NCBI GenBank assembly: GCA_040752115.1
Contig: JBFMFB010000014.1
Span: forward strand, 1 to 53,043
Direction of reading: 5' to 3'
DNA: 53,043 nucleotides
Origin: JBFMFB01 sp040752115
GTDB lineage: Bacteria; Pseudomonadota; Gammaproteobacteria; Burkholderiales; Sulfuricellaceae
Numbering within the stretch: position 1 is the stretch's first letter; each line of letters begins with the position of its first letter. The translations under genes and the position numbers were made by a program. Positions 16,824-25,625 of the stretch are shown one piece after another. The notes under the pieces are model-generated. The model was not told the origin of the DNA. It searched no databases and saw only the letters and a program-made list of their open reading frames with translations.

Positions 16824-18290
16824 TTACCGCAACAGCGTGAGGACGTTGTTGGGAACCTGGTTGGCCTGTGCCAACATCGCCACGCCGGCTTGCTGCAAGA
16901 TCTGGGCGCGGGTGAGGTTGGCGGTTTCCGCCGCGAAGTCGGCGTCGCGGATCCGCGAACGGGAAGAACTCATGTTCTCGCTCGTGGTCTGCAAGCTCGA
17001 AATCGTGGATTCAAGCCGGTTCTGCACCGCACCCAGACGGGCGCGCAGGCTGTTGACCGTACCCAGCGCCTTGTCCACCGCGATGATGGTGAGGTTCGCA
17101 GCCGAGACGCTCGACACGTTCTGGGTCTTGATATCGGCGGCGTTGACAGCGATATTGACGCTGGAGGTGTCGCCACCGATACCGCCGGCGCTGATGCTGG
17201 TGGTAGTCACCGAGGCGCCGAAGGTAAGGTCGGTGGTCAGCACGATCAGGCCGTTCTGCCCGGCGCTGACGGAGTTGGTACCGTTCGCCACGCCAAGGGT
17301 CGCCGCCACGTCGGAGTCGGTCACGGAAACCGTGATACCCGCGGCGGAGCCGTAGGAGGCGTTGTAGAACACCATCTTGCCATTGCCCGTGTCATAGTAA
17401 GCCTCGACGCCGGTAGAGGAAGACTTGGCATTGATCGCGGCCACCATCGACGAGGTCGCGCTGTCCGCCGCCGCGCCGATGGCAACGCCGTTGACCGTCA
17501 CTTCGTTGGCCGCCATCGAACCGGACGCCATCTGCGACACAGCCGATCCCGTCCCTACCAGGGAGTTGCCGTAGGAGAAGGCGCTGACGCCGCTGGTAGC
17601 AGAGGCGTTGTTGATCGCGTTCACCTTCTCCGCCGCGGTATTGCCGGCCAGGACGTCGGTGACGGCGACGTTGTTCACCTTCGAGGTCGAAAAAGCCACG
17701 ACCGACTGGTTGCCAAGAGCGTGGGCGAACGAGCTATCCGCCGAGTAGCCGGTGATGGTCGTATAGTTGGTCTTGGTGCCGATGTTGCTGGTCGAGACGT
17801 TGTCCACGGTGGTGGAAATCACCTGGTTGGCATTGGCGCCGACCTGGAAGGTGGCGGTGAAGCCGCCGGAAACGTTGAGGATCTTGCTTCCGTTGAATTC
17901 GGTCTGGGAAGAGATCCGGTCGATTTCCGCGATCATCTGCTGCACTTCGAGGTTCAGGTTGGCACGGTCGTCAGCGCTGTTGGTCGCGTTGGCGGACTGC
18001 ACTGCCAGCTCGCGCGTCCGCTGGAGGGAGGCGCCGACTTCCACCAGCGCGCCCTCGGCGGTTTGCGCCAGGGAGATGCCGTCGTTGGCGTTGCGCTGGG
18101 CTTGGTTGAGGCCGCGAATCTGGGCAGTGAAGCGCTCGGAAATCGCCAGACCTGCGGCATCGTCCTTGGCGCTGTTGATGCGCAGACCGGAAGACAGGCG
18201 CTGGAGAGACGAAGCCAGGCTGGTTTGGCTCGAATTCAGGTTGCGTTGCGCATTCAGCGACGCGATATTAGTGTTGATTAGTTGAGGCAT
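16824..18290 (-). CDS. fliC: Flagellin
   Basis: Filament subunit, 488 aa. The conserved N-terminal D0/D1 region (MPQLINTNIASLNAQRNL, then SSGLRINSAKDDAAGLAI) and C-terminal D1/D0 region (RIRDADFAAETANLTRAQIL, ending VLTLLR) are complete. The central region, about residues 170-400, is variable and very rich in Ser, Thr, Ala and Gly, suitable for O-glycosylation. AAGGAG precedes the ATG and a sigma-28 promoter lies 85 bp upstream. The flagellin glycosyltransferase gene is directly upstream on the same strand. Confidence 0.98.
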   Translation of the reverse strand: MPQLINTNIASLNAQRNLNSSQTSLASSLQRLSSGLRINSAKDDAAGLAISERFTAQIRGLNQAQRNANDGISLAQTAEGALVEVGASLQRTRELAVQSANATNSADDRANLNLEVQQMIAEIDRISSQTEFNGSKILNVSGGFTATFQVGANANQVISTTVDNVSTSNIGTKTNYTTITGYSADSSFAHALGNQSVVAFSTSKVNNVAVTDVLAGNTAAEKVNAINNASATSGVSAFSYGNSLVGTGSAVSQMASGSMAANEVTVNGVAIGAAADSATSSMVAAINAKSSSTGVEAYYDTGNGKMVFYNASYGSAAGITVSVTDSDVAATLGVANGTNSVSAGQNGLIVLTTDLTFGASVTTTSISAGGIGGDTSSVNIAVNAADIKTQNVSSVSAANLTIIAVDKALGTVNSLRARLGAVQNRLESTISSLQTTSENMSSSRSRIRDADFAAETANLTRAQILQQAGVAMLAQANQVPNNVLTLLR

Positions 18291-18374
18291 TTTGGCACTC
18301 CTTTTCTGTAGTGATGTTTGCTAAAGACCTCTGATTCGGGCGGCTCCGCAAACATCCCTGCCGCCTTAGTCAGG

Positions 18375-18401
18375 TTAGCGGCGGAGTACAACAAAACTTT
18401 A
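18375..18401 (-). promoter_or_regulatory. Sigma-28 (FliA) promoter of fliC
   Basis: Minus-strand TAAAGTTT (18394-18401), 11-bp spacer, GCCGCTAA (18375-18382). This differs from the flagellar consensus TAAAGTTT-N11-GCCGATAA by one base. It lies 85 bp before the fliC ATG, in the 203-bp gap after the Maf gene. The near-perfect match and correct spacing make it the best supported promoter in the window. Confidence 0.88.
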
Positions 18402-18493
18402 GAAAATTTTTTTCGCATGTTTTCAGGCAGATGAAGCTTATCCCTGCATTGATCCGGGGATGCCATCCGCATACCGGCTCCAGAAATTGCGGG

Positions 18494-20635
18494 TCAGGAC
18501 GAATTGCGACGGCGCGCTTCGTCGAGCAACACGGAAACAACATTGCCCGTGGCGGTCAGATAAGAGGTGAAAACCTTGAATCCCTCCGCCGCAAACGCCA
18601 GCGCCTTCTCGTCCTCGCGCAGCCTGAGGCTGTAGTCGTAGATGAGCCTGGCCATGTGCATGATCGATCCCCTCAGCAGGATGCCGGGGGGCGATCCTCT
18701 TGCCTTGTCGTCGCTGGTGCCCTGGTAAAGACGATAGAGCAGCACCAGGATATCCTCACGGCGCTGCAGCTTGAGAACGGAAGGGAAGATTTCCTTGATC
18801 CCTTTAATGTACTGGGCGTAGTCGGACGCAAAGGATTTCAGGACGCGGCTGGAATCACATTCATACCTGTCCGCCATCGCCTCGCTGATTTGCCTCACCG
18901 CCTCTTCTTTCGAGGCGCCACCTTCGAGCCCGCCGAATTTTTCAGGCGGAAGCGGAATCGTGCCCCTGATATACGCTCCGTCGTTGAGATTGAACACTTT
19001 CACCGTTGGGAAATCGCGGGCGCATTCCTCAAACGCGGTAATCGCGAGACTGAAAATATCGGTGGTAGAAACGACCGGCTGGAAGTTGCCCTTCACCCGC
19101 ATCAAATTTTTCTGGTCATCGAACTGCTTGGAAGTCAGCTCGGAAAATACCTTGCCGAATGCATCACCTTCCGCCTCCGAAGATTGCTTGGCGTAATAGA
19201 TGGAGGAGGTGGAATGGTGCTGCCGGTTATCGACGAACCCCAGATCCACGCCGAACAGATAGATGTTTTCAAACCCCCACTTGAGGGCGATATCGAAGCC
19301 GGCGTTGGTCACCGTCGGCGTCGTCATGAACTGGGGAGGATTCCGCAGCACCTTGGAAAATAGCTGCGTTCCTGCGTCGTTGGGCCGGAACAGCATCATT
19401 CCCTTTTTAAACAACTCGAACACCTTGGGCGGCAACACGCTCAGGCCCAGCAACGTCACGCTGTCCAGATAATCCTGCGGCAGGTCGCGCAGGATCGTTT
19501 CGGTGGTCAGATCCGTCCGTTCGATCTCGACGTGGTAGTCCGGCACGATGCCGTGCCGATGGAGTATCCCTCCCGCCGTGCCGCAGGCGAAGACGACCGC
19601 GTCATCCCGATGCTTTTTGAGCATTTCGACCAGCCCGTCCAGCGAAGGCCCCGAACCGACGATGAAGGCCGTGCTGCCCTTGGGCACGGAAACCGGCCTG
19701 GCGGCATAGGGGAGGTTCGACCTGACGTTGCGCACGGTATGCCGCAAGGACAACATTTCGTCGTCAAAGAATCCCCAGCCGCGATAGAATTTCCAGGACC
19801 AGTCGGTCAGGGCGGCCTGGATCTCTGCGGACAGACGCGTATCGCGGACGGAGTAAAAACCGACCGCGCCGTTCACGAAATAGGGGGGAAAGCTCGACAG
19901 GATTTCCTTGGTAAGGAGATCGAGAATCTCGACAGAATCGTTCGAAATGATGTAGGAAAACGCCCGGCGGCAGACCGTCTTCTCCCCCAGGAGGTATTTC
20001 CCCAGAAGCTCCTGATAATCGAACAGGCACATCGACAGCCGGGCGATGCCGGGATCGTTGTCGATGATGATCAGCTGCCAGATGTCGTATTCCTCGACCA
20101 GCCTTTGCAGGTGATAGCCATGGCCGGTGCCGAAGACGATCAGGATCGGAATGGTCTTGTCGCCGAATACCGGAAGTGGCGCTACCTCCGCGCCGTCCCG
20201 GACATATTGGCTTATGGATCGGTGAAGAGCGTGCCGCGACACCTGATCGACCGGGTTGTAGAACAGCTTGTCCCAATCCGTTGGCATATATTGCTCGGGC
20301 ACGTCGACGGGGATGTCGGTGGGAATGTAGAATACCGGCCGCTCGCTGGTTTTGAGCAGGGCGAGATGCTGCTCCGCCTCTTCGACAAGCTGTTTCTGGA
20401 GAATCTTCTGGCCGGCGATCGTGATGACGACTTCGCCGTCGCCATCCAAATCAACGTCCACGTCGTGCAGCCCCTGGCGATTCACCTGCTCGTACACGCC
20501 CGGCATGCGCTCCCTGAAAAATGCGAGGTTCTTCTCCAGCCTCGCTTCCAGTTCGTCAAAGAATTCTTCGCGCCTCGTCTTCAACACCTTCCCCTTGTTT
20601 TGTGGTGACGAGCCCGTGGCACGGCTGCCGGACAC
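18494..20635 (-). CDS. maf: Maf/DUF115-family flagellin glycosyltransferase
   Basis: A 713-aa protein of the motility accessory factor type, which transfers nonulosonic acids to flagellin Ser/Thr. The central domain is recognisable by STAFIVGSGPSLDGLVEML, FACGTAGGILHRHGIVPDY and the following HVEIER. Flanking regions are family-typical, with an N-terminal segment containing QKILQKQLVEEAEQHLALL and a long helical C-terminus. The start could be the GTG at 20635 (with AGGTGAGGT upstream) or a TTG about 18 codons further in. It lies between pseI and fliC, the usual place for such enzymes. Confidence 0.85.
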   Translation of the reverse strand: MSGSRATGSSPQNKGKVLKTRREEFFDELEARLEKNLAFFRERMPGVYEQVNRQGLHDVDVDLDGDGEVVITIAGQKILQKQLVEEAEQHLALLKTSERPVFYIPTDIPVDVPEQYMPTDWDKLFYNPVDQVSRHALHRSISQYVRDGAEVAPLPVFGDKTIPILIVFGTGHGYHLQRLVEEYDIWQLIIIDNDPGIARLSMCLFDYQELLGKYLLGEKTVCRRAFSYIISNDSVEILDLLTKEILSSFPPYFVNGAVGFYSVRDTRLSAEIQAALTDWSWKFYRGWGFFDDEMLSLRHTVRNVRSNLPYAARPVSVPKGSTAFIVGSGPSLDGLVEMLKKHRDDAVVFACGTAGGILHRHGIVPDYHVEIERTDLTTETILRDLPQDYLDSVTLLGLSVLPPKVFELFKKGMMLFRPNDAGTQLFSKVLRNPPQFMTTPTVTNAGFDIALKWGFENIYLFGVDLGFVDNRQHHSTSSIYYAKQSSEAEGDAFGKVFSELTSKQFDDQKNLMRVKGNFQPVVSTTDIFSLAITAFEECARDFPTVKVFNLNDGAYIRGTIPLPPEKFGGLEGGASKEEAVRQISEAMADRYECDSSRVLKSFASDYAQYIKGIKEIFPSVLKLQRREDILVLLYRLYQGTSDDKARGSPPGILLRGSIMHMARLIYDYSLRLREDEKALAFAAEGFKVFTSYLTATGNVVSVLLDEARRRNSS

Positions 20636-20666
20636 ACCTCACCTCTGCTGCAGTTGCAATGCTTCC

Positions 20667-21710
20667 CTACACCAAATCCCAACTGACCGGCGTTCCTTTC
20701 TTTACACGGCGCAACACCCGTTTGCCCAGCAGCGTATCCATGTACTTGCATGGAAGACCGTTTCCCGGCCTGATGGAACGCATGTTGTCCGGGGTCAATA
20801 CCTCTCCCGCCTCCATGTCCCGCGCAATGTAAAGGGAACGACGGAATGCCAGCGACTTCCGTTCCGCTTCGGTAGGGCCGTATGTGACTCGTCCCAGCGC
20901 TTGCCAAGCCCTTTCGGATTCGAGAACCAGCGCGGCCATTTCATGGGGTTCCATGGAAAATGCCGAATCTACCCCGCCGTCGGCCCGGCGCAGGGTGAAA
21001 TGCTTCTCTATGACTGTAGCGCCCAAAGCGACGCTGGCCACAGCCACGCCGATGCCCATGGTGTGATCGGAGAGGCCAACCTCGCAGCCGAAAAGCTCGC
21101 GCATGTGGGGAATGGTGAGGATATTGGTATTTTCGGGGGTGGAAGGATAGGTGCTCGTGCATTTTAGAAGGACAATATCCTTGCAGCCGGCTTCGCGGGC
21201 CGTGCGCACCGTTTCGTCCAGCTCGGACGCCGTCGCCATGCCGGTGGACACGATCATCGGCTTTCCGGTGGATGCGACCTTGCGGATCAAGGGAATGTCC
21301 GTATTCTCGAAGGAAGCGATCTTGTAGCAGGGAACACCCAGCTCTTCCAGAAAATCCACCGCTGTTTCGTCGAACGGCGTACTGAAACCGATCATACCGA
21401 GCTCCCTGCAACGCTCAAAGATCGGCCGATGCCATTCCCAAGGGGTGTATGCCTCCTGGTAAAGCGCATGGAGCGATTTGCCCTGCCATAAGCTGGCTGG
21501 ATCGCCGATATGAAACTCCCCTTCGTTCAGATCGAGCGTCATGGTATCGGCCGTATACGTCTGGATCTTCAGCGCCCGAGCTCCGGCTTTGGCCGCCGCT
21601 TCCACGATCTCCAGCGCGCGGTGCAACGACTGGTTGTGATTGCCGGACATCTCGGCAATGATAAATGGGCGCTGCTCCCGGCCAATCTTCGTTCCGGCGA
21701 TCTCAAGCAT
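20667..21710 (-). CDS. pseI: Pseudaminic acid synthase-type (NeuB family)
   Basis: Condenses a deacetylated hexose product of PseG with phosphoenolpyruvate to form the nine-carbon acid. The start ATG at 21710 follows a strong GGAGGTGACG site, giving 347 aa. The N-terminal TIM barrel carries FIIAEMSGNHNQSLHRALE, typical of PseI rather than NeuB, and KCTSTYPSTPEN. The last roughly 60 residues form a SAF (antifreeze-like) domain with RSLYIARDMEAGEVLT. It overlaps the upstream methyltransferase by 8 bp. Whether the product is pseudaminic acid or an isomer cannot be read from sequence. Confidence 0.88.
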   Translation of the reverse strand: MLEIAGTKIGREQRPFIIAEMSGNHNQSLHRALEIVEAAAKAGARALKIQTYTADTMTLDLNEGEFHIGDPASLWQGKSLHALYQEAYTPWEWHRPIFERCRELGMIGFSTPFDETAVDFLEELGVPCYKIASFENTDIPLIRKVASTGKPMIVSTGMATASELDETVRTAREAGCKDIVLLKCTSTYPSTPENTNILTIPHMRELFGCEVGLSDHTMGIGVAVASVALGATVIEKHFTLRRADGGVDSAFSMEPHEMAALVLESERAWQALGRVTYGPTEAERKSLAFRRSLYIARDMEAGEVLTPDNMRSIRPGNGLPCKYMDTLLGKRVLRRVKKGTPVSWDLV

Positions 21711-22515
21711 GGGCGTCACCTCCTTCACCGCGGACCCGGTCCGCACTCTTCTCCCATATCCACAACTTGCCCTGCCCGAAGTCCCCAATCGACGGCAAAC
21801 GAAGCGCCAGCTGATTCACCGGCGCGTCGTAGCTGGGTTGTTCGCCCTGGTTCGCGGCAAGACGGGCGTTAACGACCCGTGACAGGAAATAATAGGTCGA
21901 GCTATAGCATTCCACCTCTACCAGCCTGACACCGGGAATTGCCAATCCGGCCACCTCCTCATCCACCAGATAGCGGTTATGCCAGGGAGGGAAAATCGGC
22001 TCGAGTTCGAGCATTCGCCGCATCTCGTTGATCCTTTCCAGTCCGTTTTGGCTGTTCTCGCACATCAGATAACGCCCGCCCGGCGCAAGCTGGGAGATGA
22101 TGGTGGCGATCGCATCCCGTTGCGCCGGCCAATCGGGAAGATTGATCAGCACCCGCTCGGTGTAGGCCAGATCGAACCGGCCCTCCATCGCAGGAAAGTC
22201 TCGCACATCCCCGACCTCGAACCGCACCTGCCCACGCAAACCGGACTCGCCTTCCTGAAGGAAACCGCGGGCGGCCCGAATCATTTCGGCCGCATAGTCC
22301 AGACCGGTCAGGTCGATATCAAACCGCCTCACCAGTTCTATGGCAGTAATCCCGTTGCCGCACCCCACTTCCAGCACCTGCATGCCGTCCCGTACATGCC
22401 TGGCAATCGCCGCAATTTCCAGTTGTTTGGCGACAAGATCGTTGGAACCGGCACGCTCGAGAAATGCCGCGCGGTGTTCCCAAAACTCGCGCACCCGATT
22501 ATCAAAAGATTCCAT
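21703..22515 (-). CDS. Class I SAM-dependent methyltransferase in sugar cluster
   Basis: A 270-aa protein with motif I VLEVGCGNGITAIEL near residue 47, followed by LTGLDYAAEMIRAA and FEVGDVRDFPAMEGRFDL, a normal Rossmann-fold SAM-binding order. The C-terminal third has no recognised domain and includes a Tyr-rich stretch (CYSSTYYFLSR). It is between pseG and pseI and overlaps pseI by 8 bp. Methylation of the glycan or its precursor is an inference from position. Confidence 0.75.
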   Translation of the reverse strand: MESFDNRVREFWEHRAAFLERAGSNDLVAKQLEIAAIARHVRDGMQVLEVGCGNGITAIELVRRFDIDLTGLDYAAEMIRAARGFLQEGESGLRGQVRFEVGDVRDFPAMEGRFDLAYTERVLINLPDWPAQRDAIATIISQLAPGGRYLMCENSQNGLERINEMRRMLELEPIFPPWHNRYLVDEEVAGLAIPGVRLVEVECYSSTYYFLSRVVNARLAANQGEQPSYDAPVNQLALRLPSIGDFGQGKLWIWEKSADRVRGEGGDAHA

Positions 22516-22529
22516 AGCTGCTCATCCCT

Positions 22530-23552
22530 TCAAAACCAACCCAGCAAGATATCCGCCACACGGCAAGCCCCTTGCCCGTCAACAAGCTTCTGGCATTTCT
22601 CGCCCATTTCCCCGCGCCATTCGGGATGATCGAGATATTCTTCCAGCTTGCGTGCCATGCTGTCCGCGGAAACATCCTCGAGGCGGCCCAAGTAAACATG
22701 CGTACCCAGCTCCCCCAGCTCGCGTGAAACAGCCTCCTGATTGTCGCTGATCGCGATCACCATGCCAGGCAAACCGACGCAGTATCTTTCCCACGTCAGG
22801 CTGCCGCCTGAAGTGACCGAGAAATCGGCGGCAGCCATCAATTGGCCCAGATTCCCCGGATCGACATGACAGCAAAAGTCGCCCCTCTCCGGACAGCTCA
22901 TCAGCGCCTCGAGCTCCCGCCGATGCGGGTTGGCGGCACCGATCACCACATCCACGGCAAGATTATCGCGGCCGAGGGCCCGGATGGCCCTCAACACATG
23001 AGAGGTCGCATTCTTTGGATCGCTGCCGCCGAAGCAAACGAAGATCCGTAACGGCCCTCGCCCGCGGCAGCACCGTTGCCGCGCCTCGACAAATTCCTGC
23101 CGCACCAGCGCATAACCCGGCCCCAGCAGGGTGCATGCCCCGGCTGGCAAGAGTCCTTCATATCGCCGCGGCGCCCCGAAATGGAAATTCTGGTCGAGCA
23201 GGATGTCGCATTCGTGCGCGCGCTTGGCCAAATCGTCGATCACCATGATCCCTTTCACGTGGGGACGCATCGACGCTTCCCATTCACGGCCTATGGCATA
23301 GTGATCGATTATCAGCCACCCTCCCTCGATAACCGCCGGCAGGCTGATGGTCGAATCATCACCCGAGGAAGGCAGCCGATGGACCGCAAACCCCCTAGCC
23401 TCGATCAGGCGGTTCAGGTTTCCCGGCAATTCGCGGCTGACGAAGCTTACCAGCGCTCCGCGCCTCCGCAGCTCATCCGCCAGCGTCAGACAACGCATCA
23501 CATGGCCGCTGCCCATTTCGATCGAGGCGTCGGCGCGAAACGCCACCTTCAT
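22530..23552 (-). CDS. pseG: PseG-type UDP-sugar hydrolase
   Basis: Removes UDP from UDP-2,4-diacetamido-2,4,6-trideoxy-beta-L-altropyranose so that PseI can act. The 340-aa protein has the PseG N-terminus MKVAFRADASIEMGSGHVMR with the catalytic-type GSGH loop. A GT-B-like C-terminal half contains FVCFGGSDPKNAT and AADFSVTSGGSLTWERYCVG. It is somewhat longer than the 270-aa Campylobacter enzyme, but the tail shows no acetyltransferase (PseH) features, so it is not a PseG-PseH fusion. It ends 15 bp before the methyltransferase start. Confidence 0.88.
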   Translation of the reverse strand: MKVAFRADASIEMGSGHVMRCLTLADELRRRGALVSFVSRELPGNLNRLIEARGFAVHRLPSSGDDSTISLPAVIEGGWLIIDHYAIGREWEASMRPHVKGIMVIDDLAKRAHECDILLDQNFHFGAPRRYEGLLPAGACTLLGPGYALVRQEFVEARQRCCRGRGPLRIFVCFGGSDPKNATSHVLRAIRALGRDNLAVDVVIGAANPHRRELEALMSCPERGDFCCHVDPGNLGQLMAAADFSVTSGGSLTWERYCVGLPGMVIAISDNQEAVSRELGELGTHVYLGRLEDVSADSMARKLEEYLDHPEWRGEMGEKCQKLVDGQGACRVADILLGWF

Positions 23553-23555
23553 CAG

Positions 23556-24845
23556 TCAACGCACCTTAAACAAGGGTTCGAGCGGTTTGCAGCGCAATGC
23601 GTGCTCCAACTTGCGGCCATCCACGGCGTCCTTCAATATCGGCAACACCTCGTCATAAGCCGCCAACAGCCGTTCGACGTCCTCCCGGCTGTGGGCGAAA
23701 GACATGTTGTGGGTTCCGATCGTCAGAATTCCCCGCGCAAACATTTCCTGCAGGAGGAGGGTCTTCACCTGCCATTGGCTGTAGGGGGGCGCATCCTTTA
23801 TCAGCAGGAAGTTCCAGGAAGGATGCCCGGCAACTGACAGCACGTCGGCAAGGCCGTGGGCCTCGATCAACTGGCCGAGGCCCTGGAGTATCCGCTCGCC
23901 CCGCGCACGCAGGGTGTCGATCACGGGTTCTCTTTGCAGCTTGTTCATGGTGGCCAGCGCCGCCGCCAGGGACAGGGCTTCGCCGCCGAAAGTGAAGGAA
24001 AAGAATATCTCCTCCATCAGCTTCATGACCTCCGCCCGGCCGGCCACGGCCGACACGGGATAGCCGTTCGCCAGCCCCTTGCCGAAGGTGGCGAGATCGG
24101 GGGTGACGCCGAAGTATTCCTGCGCCCCGCCGTTGGCATAGCGAAAGCCGGTGATGGTTTCGTCGAACACCAGCAGCGCGCCGTGCTTGTGGGCAAGCTC
24201 CCTGACGCCTTCCAGATAGCCGGCCGCCGGCCACGCGACGTTCATCGGCTCCAGGATGACCGCGGCAAACTCGCCCGGATGGGCGTCCAGCAAAGTCGAC
24301 AGGGAAGGAAGATCGTTGTAGGCGAACGTATGGGTAAGCTCGCGCACCGCCTGCGGCACGCCGCGCCAGCGGGCGGTGGAGCCGATATACCAGTCCTGCC
24401 AGCCGTGATAGCCGCACACCGCCACCCGGTCGCGGCCGGTGTAGGCCCGCGCCAGGCGGATGGCGCCGGCGGTCGCATCGGAGCCGTTCTTGCCGAAGCG
24501 CACCATCTCGGCGCAGGGCACCATCTCCACCAGTTTTTCCGCCACCTCGGCCTCGATCGGATGCGGCAGCGAAAAGATCACTCCCGCTTCCAGTTGCGTC
24601 TTCACCGCCGCTGTCACGTCCGGGTCGTTGTAGCCCAGGTTGATCGCCGCCAGGCTGTTGACGAAGTCGATGTACTCGTTGCCGTCCACATCCCATACCC
24701 GGCTGCCCCGGCCGCGGGCGATGAAGTAGGGCGAGACGCCCCAGGGATACTGGGTGCGGCTCTTGCTGAAGGTCTGGCTGGCCAGGGGGATCGTCTTCAG
24801 GGCCCGCTCGAGGTACTGTTCCGACCGAAAATAGCGTTCCGACAT
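23556..24845 (-). CDS. Class III aminotransferase (glutamate-1-semialdehyde aminomutase-like)
   Basis: PLP enzyme of 429 aa. GKNGSDATAGAIRLARAYTG contacts PLP phosphate, VFDETITGFRYANGG carries the PLP-binding Asp, and TFGKGLANGYPVSAV contains the Schiff-base Lys. It resembles HemL, but the context argues against haem synthesis: it lies between an SpsF-type nucleotidyltransferase and pseG, 3 bp from each. Similar genes occur beside spsF homologues in surface-sugar clusters. Its substrate is unknown; amination of a keto sugar or of an activated nonulosonate is possible. Confidence 0.8.
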   Translation of the reverse strand: MSERYFRSEQYLERALKTIPLASQTFSKSRTQYPWGVSPYFIARGRGSRVWDVDGNEYIDFVNSLAAINLGYNDPDVTAAVKTQLEAGVIFSLPHPIEAEVAEKLVEMVPCAEMVRFGKNGSDATAGAIRLARAYTGRDRVAVCGYHGWQDWYIGSTARWRGVPQAVRELTHTFAYNDLPSLSTLLDAHPGEFAAVILEPMNVAWPAAGYLEGVRELAHKHGALLVFDETITGFRYANGGAQEYFGVTPDLATFGKGLANGYPVSAVAGRAEVMKLMEEIFFSFTFGGEALSLAAALATMNKLQREPVIDTLRARGERILQGLGQLIEAHGLADVLSVAGHPSWNFLLIKDAPPYSQWQVKTLLLQEMFARGILTIGTHNMSFAHSREDVERLLAAYDEVLPILKDAVDGRKLEHALRCKPLEPLFKVR

Positions 24846-24848
24846 CGT

Positions 24849-25625
24849 CTATGTTCCCCGCGATTTCAAAAAACTCTGGTCTTCCGCCAGCGATTTGGCA
24901 TAGCCCTCGTTGCGCTGGAGATGGGTATTGATTTTGCCAAGCTCTGGCCGGCGCGCCAGCAGGTCGAGGATGTCCGCTGTCGCAAACGCCGGGTTGTGCG
25001 GATAAAGCGCCTCGTAAACCTCGCGCACGAATTCGAAATCCGCCGGATTGTCCACCGTCCAGCGCAGCGCAGACAGATCGTTTTCCTGCGACACGTTCAC
25101 CTGGCGGAACAGTTCCGGATGCTGGTGGATATAGGGGGTCACGTGCTCCCGCTCGGAAGGCAGCCGCCCTTCTCTCCAGGCCCGCTCCAACGCAGCGAAG
25201 CGGAACACCTCGACGTCGAGGCCGTCGGGATAGGTCGGGGGGAAAACATTGGAGGCGTAATCCGCGCCGCTTTCCAGGCAAGCGTCAACCACCCGGTCGA
25301 TCACCGCCGGATCGGCCAGGGGGCAATCCCCAGTCAGGCGAACCACGTATTCCACCCCCTGGGTGCGGGCCGCCTGGTAGAAACGATCGAGTACGTCGTC
25401 GAGGCTGCCCCGGTGGCAGGTGATGCCGGCCTCCGCGCAAAGCTTCTGCAAGGCGTCGTCCGATGGATGGGCGCTGGTTGCCACCATCAGCTTGTCGATA
25501 CGGCGAGCGCGCCGGATGCGCTCGATCTGATGCCGCAGCATGGGCTTGCCCAGGATCGGCTTCAACACCTTGCCCGGCAGGCGGGTGGAGGAAAACCTGG
25601 CTTGCAGGATGGCGAGAATTTTCAT
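24849..25625 (-). CDS. SpsF-type nucleotidyltransferase (CMP-sugar synthetase homologue)
   Basis: 258 aa from the ATG at 25625 (MKILAILQARFSSTRLPGKV); the open frame continues upstream only through the neighbouring methylase in another frame. The GT-A-like fold is indicated by the QARxxSTRLPGKVL nucleotide loop and YVVRLTGDCPLADP with the metal-binding Asp. This is the SpsF group, not the PARGGSKRIPRKN-type PseF or NeuA. It probably activates the nine-carbon acid with CTP in place of PseF, an inference from cluster content. It overlaps the methylase upstream by 4 bp. Confidence 0.8.
   Translation of the reverse strand: MKILAILQARFSSTRLPGKVLKPILGKPMLRHQIERIRRARRIDKLMVATSAHPSDDALQKLCAEAGITCHRGSLDDVLDRFYQAARTQGVEYVVRLTGDCPLADPAVIDRVVDACLESGADYASNVFPPTYPDGLDVEVFRFAALERAWREGRLPSEREHVTPYIHQHPELFRQVNVSQENDLSALRWTVDNPADFEFVREVYEALYPHNPAFATADILDLLARRPELGKINTHLQRNEGYAKSLAEDQSFLKSRGT

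Noticed and set aside
16674..18281. Open frame of 535 codons antisense to fliC
   Set aside because: Mirror of the flagellin gene; low-complexity Gly/Arg/His translation.
23556..24845. hemL (haem synthesis) as the identity of the class III aminotransferase
   Set aside because: Sequence is HemL-like, but both neighbours at 3-bp distance are nonulosonic acid genes; context favours a sugar role. Not fully excluded without the rest of the genome.
24849..25625. Canonical pseF or neuA
   Set aside because: The N-terminal loop is of the SpsF type (QARFSSTRLPGKV), not the PARGGSKRIP type.
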